Positions 54,615 through 62,264 of a stretch of DNA of 64,000 nt are shown piece after piece. Numbering within the stretch: the stretch's first letter is position 1; each line of letters starts with the position of its first letter. A model generated the notes under the pieces. The model made no database searches. It worked only from the letters and a program-made list of their open reading frames with translations, and had not been told where the DNA came from. The stretch is from Bacillota bacterium. GTDB taxonomy: Bacteria; Bacillota; Clostridia; Christensenellales; UBA1242. A program made the position numbers and the translations under genes. Location: the NCBI GenBank assembly GCA_009780065.1, contig WRAS01000003.1, forward strand, positions 1-64,000, given 5' to 3'.

Positions 54615-56267
54615 CTAAATCATACTTTTATTAAAATGTTTACTTGGTTCAATTCCAAGTAATTTGCAAATGGTTGCGGCTATATTTGTAAGGCCGAATT
54701 CCCCGTCTTTTATGACCCAGGAAAAATTGTCAGATTTTTCCATATAATTTTTGGATTCATTAATGTCCAAAAAATGCGGTACGCGTCGTAATACGCGCGC
54801 TGGGCGCGCATTTTTTATTTTGTAATCCACACCGCCGAATGGTAATAACACGAATGGTACGGGATTATTTGTGTGGGAACTAACTGGCTTTCCTTTTTCG
54901 TCTATCATGGTTTCTGCGCTACCGTGGTCGGATGTAACAATGAGATTTACCTCGTGCTCTTGACATGCACGTACCAATTCCCCTATACAATCATCCACAG
55001 TTTTGCATGCAATGACAACCGCATCAAAATCACCCGTATGTCCCACCATATCGGGATTTGGCAGATTTAACCGAATAAAATCATATTTATTGCTTTTTAT
55101 TGCTTTTATCGTATCTTTTGTTATTTTCTCGGCCTGCATCTTGGGTGCACGGTTATACATGTTTGAAAGAACATCGCTTTTAAATTCTTTCCATGTTTCC
55201 AAATTCTTGTCGAATGACTCGGCGCGGTTCCCATTAAAAAAGTATGTCAGATGCCCGAACTTTACCGTTTCTGTTACAGAATATTGACGTACGCCAAAAC
55301 CGCAAAGGTATTCAGATAATGTATTATTTATAATAGGCGGAGCACAAAGGAAATTCTTTGGTAAATCTAATTCTGTATCGTATTGCAAAACACCAAAGAA
55401 AAGGCATTGGTCAATGTAACCGTATTGTTGTTTATTAAGATATTTACCCCGTTCAAACATATTACATATTTGAACGGCACGATCACCACGATAATTTAAT
55501 AACAGAACGCTGTCACCATTGTTTATCAGCCAATCCGGCTCCAAAATAAATGCCGACATTGTTTCATCCGTCATAGTTGGGTTCTTTGCATACTCAGCGT
55601 TAATATCATTTTCAATATTGTTTGATTTTGTACCTCTACCCCGTGCACAGACTTCTATAGCATTTGCCAGTAAATCCGTGTTAGTTTCATATCTGTCCAT
55701 CCATAATATACTACGACCTGCCACCGTTGCTATTTTTGCGTTAACACCAATTTTATTAATAAATTCTCGTGTTTGATTTATATATTTAATTGCGCTTTGT
55801 GTTGGTACATCACGCCCATCCAGCGCCGCATGTATTGCGACCGAAATATTTGCCTTTGCACATTGACCCAGTAATTTAAAAAGATGCGCAATGTCGCTGT
55901 GCACACGACCATCACTTAATAAAAAAATGACATTTAACTTTGTTTTCTTTGCATTATCCGCCAATTTATTCCATTGTTCTGTTGTAAAGATTTCACCGCT
56001 TTGCAGCACATCATTTAATAGTGTCAAGCCTTGTTTGATATGCTGGCCACTGCCGATTGCATTGTGGCCGACCTCACTGTTGCCTGCATCCTTTTCGTCA
56101 CTCAAACCCACTTCGTTACCACTGGCTTTGATTATTGCGTATGGATAACATGCGGAAATTGAATCCAGATTCACCATATTGGCCGCACGCACTGCATTAC
56201 CAAATTCGGAATTGTTAATTCCAAGTCCGTCAATTATACAAAGTACCGTTTTATTAAATTTACTCAA
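54615..56267 (-). CDS. gpmI: 2,3-bisphosphoglycerate-independent phosphoglycerate mutase with in-frame repeat insert
   Basis: This 550-residue enzyme interconverts 3- and 2-phosphoglycerate. The catalytic Ser is in GNSEVGHNAIGSGQ, the first metal Asp in IIDGLG, and the distal metal residues in HTGDFDA and TSDHGSAE. Residues 486-520 interrupt the usual path from VDYKIK to DGEFGLTNIAAT. Their DNA is copy C of the dispersed element, bounded by TTTTAT repeats 105 bp apart. The insert lies near the C-terminus, away from the visible catalytic motifs, so activity is likely retained. The TTG start abuts the tpiA stop, with GAGG upstream. Confidence 0.93.
   Translation of the reverse strand: MSKFNKTVLCIIDGLGINNSEFGNAVRAANMVNLDSISACYPYAIIKASGNEVGLSDEKDAGNSEVGHNAIGSGQHIKQGLTLLNDVLQSGEIFTTEQWNKLADNAKKTKLNVIFLLSDGRVHSDIAHLFKLLGQCAKANISVAIHAALDGRDVPTQSAIKYINQTREFINKIGVNAKIATVAGRSILWMDRYETNTDLLANAIEVCARGRGTKSNNIENDINAEYAKNPTMTDETMSAFILEPDWLINNGDSVLLLNYRGDRAVQICNMFERGKYLNKQQYGYIDQCLFFGVLQYDTELDLPKNFLCAPPIINNTLSEYLCGFGVRQYSVTETVKFGHLTYFFNGNRAESFDKNLETWKEFKSDVLSNMYNRAPKMQAEKITKDTIKAIKSNKYDFIRLNLPNPDMVGHTGDFDAVVIACKTVDDCIGELVRACQEHEVNLIVTSDHGSAETMIDEKGKPVSSHTNNPVPFVLLPFGGVDYKIKNARPARVLRRVPHFLDINESKNYMEKSDNFSWVIKDGEFGLTNIAATICKLLGIEPSKHFNKSMI
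54707..54819 (+). repeat. Dispersed palindromic element, copy C, inside gpmI
   Basis: Plus strand: TTTTATGACCCAGG, a GGAAAAAT/ATTTTTCC hairpin with loop TGTCAG, the core block at 54758-54777 identical to copy B, a GCGCGC/GCGCGC hairpin and ATTTTTTAT. It is antisense to gpmI and keeps its frame open. Confidence 0.8.
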
Positions 56268-57026
56268 TTATTTGCCTCGCGGTGTGAATGGCATGGTCAC
56301 GTATTTTACAAGACCCTCTACGGTGGTTGAATGAACGGCAAACATGATTCCGTCTACCTGAGGACATTCAAGGTACTGCCTTGCGTTACTGTGTGATATT
56401 CCACCGCCGTACATGATTGGCACGTTACCCGCCATTGGAATACCGCTTATTTTTTGTAATGTCTTTCTCATATAGTCTATGATGATATCTGTGTATTCTG
56501 GACTGGTAAAATGACCTGTTCCAATAGACCATGCCGGTTGATAACAAAACACAAGTTTATCGTACTCTTTCACCCCATCCAAACATTCCATCATTTGTTT
56601 TTCTATGACAACGCGTGTCATGTTGTTATTATATTCCACCAAATTCTCGCCGATTATTATAATTGGCTGGATTCCAACAGCAAGAAGTTGTTTTATCTTT
56701 TTGTTGAATATTTTGTCGTCCTCACCCATTGCACGACGCTCGATGTGTCCTACGATACAATATTTAACGCCAAGGTCCGCCAATACACTTGCGGTGATTT
56801 CTCCTGTGTATGGTCCGTTCGAGAACTGGCTGCAATCTTGCGCCCCTAGTTTCACGTTAGACGGCATTTTCGCAGACGCCAAGTCCAAATAAACATATGA
56901 CGGACAAAGAACAACCTCCTTGGTGAATGACGAAGACGCGGATCCAAATTCTGAAAAGAACTGCAATGCCTGGTTCTTAGATGGCATAAGTGCCTTCCAG
57001 TTAGCAACAAACATAGTACGACGCAT
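56268..57026 (-). CDS. tpiA: Triose-phosphate isomerase homologue lacking the catalytic glutamate
   Basis: This 252-residue TIM barrel keeps NWK (Asn9, Lys11) and the catalytic His94. The usual GHSERR is GHIERR. The loop-6 motif YEPVWAIGTGK reads YQPAWSIGTGH, so the proton-shuttling Glu is Gln163 (codon CAA). The phosphate-binding loops YGGS and VGGASL are also changed (YGGG, FAVHST). It sits between pgk and gpmI with AGGAGG before the ATG. Position says glycolysis; residues say reduced or altered activity. Confidence 0.85.
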   Translation of the reverse strand: MRRTMFVANWKALMPSKNQALQFFSEFGSASSSFTKEVVLCPSYVYLDLASAKMPSNVKLGAQDCSQFSNGPYTGEITASVLADLGVKYCIVGHIERRAMGEDDKIFNKKIKQLLAVGIQPIIIIGENLVEYNNNMTRVVIEKQMMECLDGVKEYDKLVFCYQPAWSIGTGHFTSPEYTDIIIDYMRKTLQKISGIPMAGNVPIMYGGGISHSNARQYLECPQVDGIMFAVHSTTVEGLVKYVTMPFTPRGK

Positions 57027-57121
57027 GATAAGACCTCCTAATAATTAGTTCAATCCTAGCACATTTTTTTAATTATGGGAAATTATTTTTCTTTTTTGCA
57101 TGGCAAAAAGAAGAAACAATT

Positions 57122-58324
57122 TTATTTGATTTTGGCCTCGATACCAAGAATTGCTTCGATACCCGGTAATTTCTTACCTTCGATCATCTCTAGACTCGCA
57201 CTACCCCCTGTTGAAATGTGGGTTACTTTGTCCGCGAATCCAAACTTTACCACCGCGCTTGCACTGTCACCGCCACCAATGATGGAAACTGCCTCGCTTT
57301 CTACGATTACTTTTGCAACTTCGCGTGTTCCGTTTGCGAATATGTCAAATTCGAACACCCCCATTGGACCAGACCAGATCACGGTTTTGCTCTTTTTAAT
57401 TATCTTTTTAAACTCTTCGATTGTTTTTGGTCCAATATCAAATCCTTCCCATCCGTTTGGTATCTTATTGGTTGGAACAATATTTGTGTGTGCGTCTGGA
57501 CCGAATTTGTCCGCAACAACGCTGTCAATCGGTAACACAAGGTTGGTCCCCTTAGACTTTGATGTTGCCATTACCTCTTTTGCATAATCAAGGAGGTTTT
57601 CATTAACAATACTGTTTCCTATTTCCCCGCCTTGTGATTTGGCAAAAGTATAACTCATCCCCCCGCCTATCAGAATGTTATCCGCCACACCAAGAAGTCC
57701 GCTGATAACACTTGCTTTATCCGCAATTTTCTTTCCGCCAATAATAACGGTTAGTGGTCGTTGCGGACTACGAATTGCTTCGCCCAGGATCTTAACCTCG
57801 GTTTCCATAAGGAATCCTGCAACTGCTGGCAGATATCTTGTTATACCCTCGGTAGATGCGTGTGCACGGTGCGCCGCACCAAAAGCATCGTTTACATAGT
57901 AATCCGCATACTCGCTTAGTTTTTTTGCAAATTCTAGGTTATTTTCCTCTTCCTCTTTATAGAAACGAACGTTTTCCAAAAGAAGCATCTGCCCATCTTT
58001 TAAACGGGATATTTGTGCCTTTACATCCTTGCCAAGAACATCATTTGCAAAAAACATCTTTACGTCTGGCAACAATTCTTGGATTCGCTCAAACACTGGT
58101 TTCAATGTATATTTTTCATCTCTACCCTTTGGTCTGCCCAGGTGAGATGCCATAATAACGCGCGCACCCTTATCCAATAAGTAGCGCAATGTATTTAAAC
58201 TGGCGGTTATTCTGGTTTGGTCGGTTATGTTTCCGTTGTCATCCTGGGGTACGTTTAAATCCGCACGCAAGAATACGCGCGCACCCTTTAAGTTTATTAG
58301 TTCCCTTACTGTTGCTTTTGTCAT
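57122..58324 (-). CDS. pgk: Phosphoglycerate kinase
   Basis: This 400-residue enzyme makes ATP from 1,3-bisphosphoglycerate. RADLNVP, TRI, SHLGRPKG and the C-terminal GGGDSA and ISTGGSASLEMIEGKKLPG are intact. GGAGG precedes the ATG. It is the first gene of the pgk-tpiA-gpmI cluster, with 95 bases before tpiA. Confidence 0.97.
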   Translation of the reverse strand: MTKATVRELINLKGARVFLRADLNVPQDDNGNITDQTRITASLNTLRYLLDKGARVIMASHLGRPKGRDEKYTLKPVFERIQELLPDVKMFFANDVLGKDVKAQISRLKDGQMLLLENVRFYKEEEENNLEFAKKLSEYADYYVNDAFGAAHRAHASTEGITRYLPAVAGFLMETEVKILGEAIRSPQRPLTVIIGGKKIADKASVISGLLGVADNILIGGGMSYTFAKSQGGEIGNSIVNENLLDYAKEVMATSKSKGTNLVLPIDSVVADKFGPDAHTNIVPTNKIPNGWEGFDIGPKTIEEFKKIIKKSKTVIWSGPMGVFEFDIFANGTREVAKVIVESEAVSIIGGGDSASAVVKFGFADKVTHISTGGSASLEMIEGKKLPGIEAILGIEAKIK

Positions 58325-58387
58325 TTGATTTCCTCCAAATTTTTGAAATATTTTATATTATATCCAAAAGTAATTTATTTTCCAAAC

Positions 58388-58414
58388 GAAAAATAAAGCG
58401 CGAGTATTTCGCGC
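58388..58414 (-). terminator. Terminator of the double zinc-ribbon gene
   Basis: GCGCGA and TCGCGC pair around five bases; TTTATTTTT follows on the minus strand. Confidence 0.75.
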
Positions 58415-58424
58415 CTTGTTCTGT

Positions 58425-58874
58425 TTAAATATTTTCCTCTTCGTCTTCTTCCAAGTCATCATCGTCCAGTTCTTCGAAATCGGATAATGGATCCACGGAT
58501 TCTTCGTCTTCATCAAGAGACTCTTCTTCCTCGTCCTCTAATCCTAGAGAAACGATTTCCAAATCCTCTTCATCGTCTAAATCTTCGTCTTCGGTGTCTG
58601 TGGTTTCTTCTTTACCAACCTCAATTCCGCCATATAAGGCGTCCAATTCCTCTTTTGAAAGTTCGCTTTCCACCACACATGTTTCACACACAGTCTCTTC
58701 ATCGGTTATGTAATTAACACGGCAAATCGGACAAAACCCCAACGTATTGGAATCATCCACATAGTTTGTAGACAATGCCTGCATTTCTTGTTTGCAAACA
58801 TGACAAACTTTGTCCTTTTTCAGAATAAAGTTTAAATCACATCGCGGACATTTTACATAAACGCTTTTGCTCAT
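58425..58874 (-). CDS. Double zinc-ribbon protein with long acidic tail
   Basis: This 149-residue protein has two zinc ribbons: CPRC...CHVC (about 9-27) and CPIC...CETC (about 48-66). More than 60 residues follow that are almost all Asp, Glu, Leu or Ser. The layout suggests an interaction module for basic partners such as ribosomal or RNA-polymerase parts, but no family is recognised. GAGGGG precedes the ATG. Confidence 0.75.
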   Translation of the reverse strand: MSKSVYVKCPRCDLNFILKKDKVCHVCKQEMQALSTNYVDDSNTLGFCPICRVNYITDEETVCETCVVESELSKEELDALYGGIEVGKEETTDTEDEDLDDEEDLEIVSLGLEDEEEESLDEDEESVDPLSDFEELDDDDLEEDEEENI

Positions 58875-58951
58875 ATACCCCTCACTTCTTCAATATATGA
58901 CACATTACACAAAAGCTATACACGATGTCAAGAGGAATTTTTCACTTTCTT

Positions 58952-61681
58952 CTAAGACTCCGTTCCACAACATGCCTTGAATTTTTTACCACTTTTACAT
59001 GGACATGGGTCATTACGCCCAACCTCTTTCTTGGACTCTTTGGTATATGTTCCTTGTGGTCTTTGTGCACGGGCTTCTGGTTGAGATTGATCTGGGTTAC
59101 CGCTGCCAACCTCTTGCCCACGCCCAGTTACTAATTGCGTATTACGAAACGGAGTTTCTTTCACAGGACGCTTTTCCAATTGAATTCGGAAAAGGAAAAT
59201 ACATGCACGTTCGTTAATGCTTTCCACTATTTCGTTAAACATGCCAATTGCCTCACGCCTGTATTCAATTAATGGGTCTTTTTGACCATATCCGCGTAGA
59301 CCAATACCATTCCTTAGGTTAACCATGGCATCAATGTGATCCATCCATTTATTGTCTACAACCTGTAACAAGACACTTCTTTCCATTTCCGAGAAATCAA
59401 GACCATCTTCGGCTTTCAGTTTATCCACCTTTGCCTGATATTGGGTTGTAACCGCATCCAACACCATTTGTTCAACATCTGTGTAATCCGCAGACTCAGT
59501 ATTGTCGGCATCCAGATAATTAACTTCCTTACCAAAAAGTTGCTGACCCAATACTTTGTTCGCACGCTCTAAATCCCATTCACGCCAATTTTTCTCGGTA
59601 TCTATGGCTTGTGCCACCACCTTGCTGACAACCTCGGGGAACATATTCAGAATTTGTTTGTGAACATCCTCGCCGTCTAGAATCTGATTACGCTCTTTAT
59701 ATATAAGTTCTCTTTGTGCGTTCAATACATTGTCATATTCAAAAGTATAACGACGCGCATCAAAGTAATGACCCTCGACCGCTTTTTGAACCTTTTCAAA
59801 CATTTTAGTCATCATGCGATGTTGAACGTTGTCCAATTTCAACATCTTCATCATGCCACCCACGATGGATTTTCCGAAACGTTTCATTATGTCGTCTTCC
59901 AGACATATATAGAAAATAGACGAGCCCGGGTCACCTTGACGACCGCTTCGACCACGCAACTGGTTATCTATTCTTCGGGAATCGTGACGTTCGGTACCTA
60001 TAATATGAAGACCACCAAGTTCAACAACTTCTTTCTTTTCGGCATCTGTTTCTTGTTTAAATTCCTTGTATATTTCTTTATAATATTCACGTAGTTTTAA
60101 AATCTGCGCGTCCTCGATATCGTGGACACCTGTTATGTCGTATATTTGTTCGTCGTCATATCCTTCTTTCTTAAGTTGCTTTGTTGCCAGATACTCTGGG
60201 TTACCACCCAACAAAATGTCGGTACCACGCCCCGCCATGTTGGTTGCAATTGTGATAGAACCCTTTTTACCGGCTTGTGCAACGATATCGGCTTCTTGTT
60301 CGTGATTTTTTGCATTAAGCACAACGTGTTTGATTTTTTCCTTTTTAAGATATTTGGAAATCTCCTCGGACTTTTCGATTGTGGTTGTACCGATAAGCAC
60401 AGGTTGACCACGCTCGTGACAATACAATACATCCTCCAAAATTGCCGCCATCTTTCCTTCCATTGTTTGGAACACAACATCCGGGGCGTCCTCCCTCTGG
60501 ACATCTTTGTTTGTTGGAATTGAAACAACGTCAATACCATAAATTTTTTGGAACTCACGTTCTTCGGTTTTGGCGGTACCCGTCATACCAGACAATTTTG
60601 GATAAATCTTGAACAAGTTTTGTATGGTGACTGTTGCAACCGTTTTATCCTCGTTCTTGATTGGTACGCCTTCTTTGGCTTCGATTGCTTGGTGAAGTCC
60701 GTCACTGTAACGACGACCCACCATCATACGCCCTGTGTTTTGGTCGATTATAACGACTTCTTTATCTTTGTTTACGATATAGTCACTGTCAATTTCAAAC
60801 AGCAAGTGCGCACGCAGCGCATTGTTAATAAAGTGATTTAATTCCATATGTGCGGCATCACTGATATTTTCAATACCAAATTGACGCTCGGCTTTTTCGA
60901 TACCGTCTTCGGTCATTCGTACCGCACGTTCTTTTAAGTCTACCTCATAATCGCCTTCGCGTAATCCGCGTGCGAATCGATCACAAACACGATATAAATC
61001 ACTGTTATCCTTGGTTGGCATAGACATGATAAGTGGCGTACGGCTTTCGTCAATAAGAATACTGTCGGCCTCGTCCACGATTGCAAAGTGATGCCCACGC
61101 AGAACACGGTCATTTTTATGACGTGCTACGTTGTCACGCAGATAATCAAATCCAACCTCGCTGCTGGTCACGTATGTTATATCTGCATCATATGCCTTTT
61201 TCTTTTCTGCGTGCTCGGAATGAGCACGACTGAAACGCACGGTTAACCCAAGGAAACGGTGAACCTTTCCCATCCATTCTGTGTTACGTTTTGCAAGATA
61301 TTCGTTGGCCTCGACAATATGCACACCTTTACCAGTTAACGCATTCAAATACGCCGGCATAGTACACGTAAGGGTTTTACCCTCACCCGTTTTCATCTCG
61401 GCGATACGCCCTTGGTGAAGTGCAACACCACCCAAAATCTGGACATAGAATGGTAATTGTCCCAACACACGAGACGCTGCCTCTCGCACCGTTGCAAACG
61501 CCTCAGGTAACAGGTTGTCTAATTTTTCCCCATCCACAAGACGTTGTTTAAAAATATCCGTCATTGCACGAAGTTGGGCATCCGTCTTTTGTTTATATTC
61601 GTCTTCGTATTGCAAAACTTTGTCCGCAAGAATCTTTAGTTTTTTCACATTTCGGGTGTTATCAGATTGAAATAGTCCCAT
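58952..61681 (-). CDS. secA: Protein translocase ATPase SecA
   Basis: This 909-residue motor drives preproteins through SecYEG. Walker A reads MKTGEGKT, the DEAD-type box VDEADSILIDESRTPLI, and later motifs TNMAGRGTDI and LRGRSGRQGDPG. The C-terminal SEC-C zinc motif CPCKSGKKFKACCG binds SecB or ribosomes. I chose the ATG at 61681 (MGLFQS) because an extended -10 lies seven bases upstream; the frame's earlier codons run through the promoter. Confidence 0.97.
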   Translation of the reverse strand: MGLFQSDNTRNVKKLKILADKVLQYEDEYKQKTDAQLRAMTDIFKQRLVDGEKLDNLLPEAFATVREAASRVLGQLPFYVQILGGVALHQGRIAEMKTGEGKTLTCTMPAYLNALTGKGVHIVEANEYLAKRNTEWMGKVHRFLGLTVRFSRAHSEHAEKKKAYDADITYVTSSEVGFDYLRDNVARHKNDRVLRGHHFAIVDEADSILIDESRTPLIMSMPTKDNSDLYRVCDRFARGLREGDYEVDLKERAVRMTEDGIEKAERQFGIENISDAAHMELNHFINNALRAHLLFEIDSDYIVNKDKEVVIIDQNTGRMMVGRRYSDGLHQAIEAKEGVPIKNEDKTVATVTIQNLFKIYPKLSGMTGTAKTEEREFQKIYGIDVVSIPTNKDVQREDAPDVVFQTMEGKMAAILEDVLYCHERGQPVLIGTTTIEKSEEISKYLKKEKIKHVVLNAKNHEQEADIVAQAGKKGSITIATNMAGRGTDILLGGNPEYLATKQLKKEGYDDEQIYDITGVHDIEDAQILKLREYYKEIYKEFKQETDAEKKEVVELGGLHIIGTERHDSRRIDNQLRGRSGRQGDPGSSIFYICLEDDIMKRFGKSIVGGMMKMLKLDNVQHRMMTKMFEKVQKAVEGHYFDARRYTFEYDNVLNAQRELIYKERNQILDGEDVHKQILNMFPEVVSKVVAQAIDTEKNWREWDLERANKVLGQQLFGKEVNYLDADNTESADYTDVEQMVLDAVTTQYQAKVDKLKAEDGLDFSEMERSVLLQVVDNKWMDHIDAMVNLRNGIGLRGYGQKDPLIEYRREAIGMFNEIVESINERACIFLFRIQLEKRPVKETPFRNTQLVTGRGQEVGSGNPDQSQPEARAQRPQGTYTKESKKEVGRNDPCPCKSGKKFKACCGTES

Positions 61682-61688
61682 AACCCAA

Positions 61689-61697
61689 ATTATAGCA
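61689..61697 (-). promoter_or_regulatory. Extended -10 promoter of secA, leaderless
   Basis: TGCTATAAT, seven bases (TTGGGTT), then ATG at 61681. Confidence 0.75.
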
Positions 61698-61716
61698 CAG
61701 TTTGCACAAGCAAACA

Positions 61717-61776
61717 ATAAAAAATGCGAACAAGTTCGCGTCATTTGATTTGTTTATAGCATTTTTTGACATTTTT
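61717..61776 (-). repeat. Dispersed palindromic element, partial copy D
   Basis: Minus strand: AATGTC, AAAAAATGCTA, then the GCGAACTTGTTCGCATTTTTTAT end identical to copy B. Only the 3' half is present. It begins at the stop codon of the upstream gene and ends before the secA promoter. Confidence 0.65.
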
Positions 61777-62084
61777 TATCGTCCTATCATACCAACGACA
61801 ATATCTCGGATATAGGTTATTCTAAACCCTTCAAAACCAGGAAAAGGGTCACGGAATGAACGGATAATAAAAAATGCGATAACACCGAATATAACGAAAC
61901 CGACAATGGCCATAATGACCCAAACCCACAAAAGGGTTTTGACCACAGGAGCGGCCTCGGTCCAGGTTTGCTGCCCCGTCTGCATAATGTTATCGGTTTT
62001 GCGCTCGAAATTATTTCTTTGGTCTGTGCCACAGTATTCACAAAATTTCTTTCCGCGCATGGCTGCGCCACATTGACATCTCAT
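61776..62084 (-). CDS. Small zinc-ribbon membrane protein
   Basis: This 102-residue protein has an N-terminal zinc ribbon (CQCGAAMRGKKFCEYCG, about 3-19), a polar linker and one transmembrane helix (about 48-72). Such proteins are common in Firmicutes and lack a defined role. The promoter has consensus TTGACA/TATTAT, 17 bp apart, with six bases to the ATG. Confidence 0.75.
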   Translation of the reverse strand: MRCQCGAAMRGKKFCEYCGTDQRNNFERKTDNIMQTGQQTWTEAAPVVKTLLWVWVIMAIVGFVIFGVIAFFIIRSFRDPFPGFEGFRITYIRDIVVGMIGR

Positions 62085-62090
62085 AGATTA

Positions 62091-62119
62091 ATAATATGAT
62101 GAAATTGACATCTTGTCAA
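62091..62119 (-). promoter_or_regulatory. Promoter, leaderless
   Basis: TTGACA and TATTAT are exactly 17 bp apart; TAATCT then ATG at 62084. Confidence 0.75.
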
Positions 62120-62264
62120 TAATTCATGTATTAAAGATTTTCTTTTTCATCACAGTTTACCCAATCAATTGGCTTTTTACCTCCAACACAATCGTGTATC
62201 TTTTTTTCATAAAACTCTGGAAATACTTTTGGTCGTTGAATACCATCAGTGAGACTTTTTTATC

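Noticed and set aside
62140..62250. Minus-strand frame resembling a protein end (about 40 codons)
   Set aside because: A stop lies just upstream and no start codon is present; at most a fragment of a lost gene.
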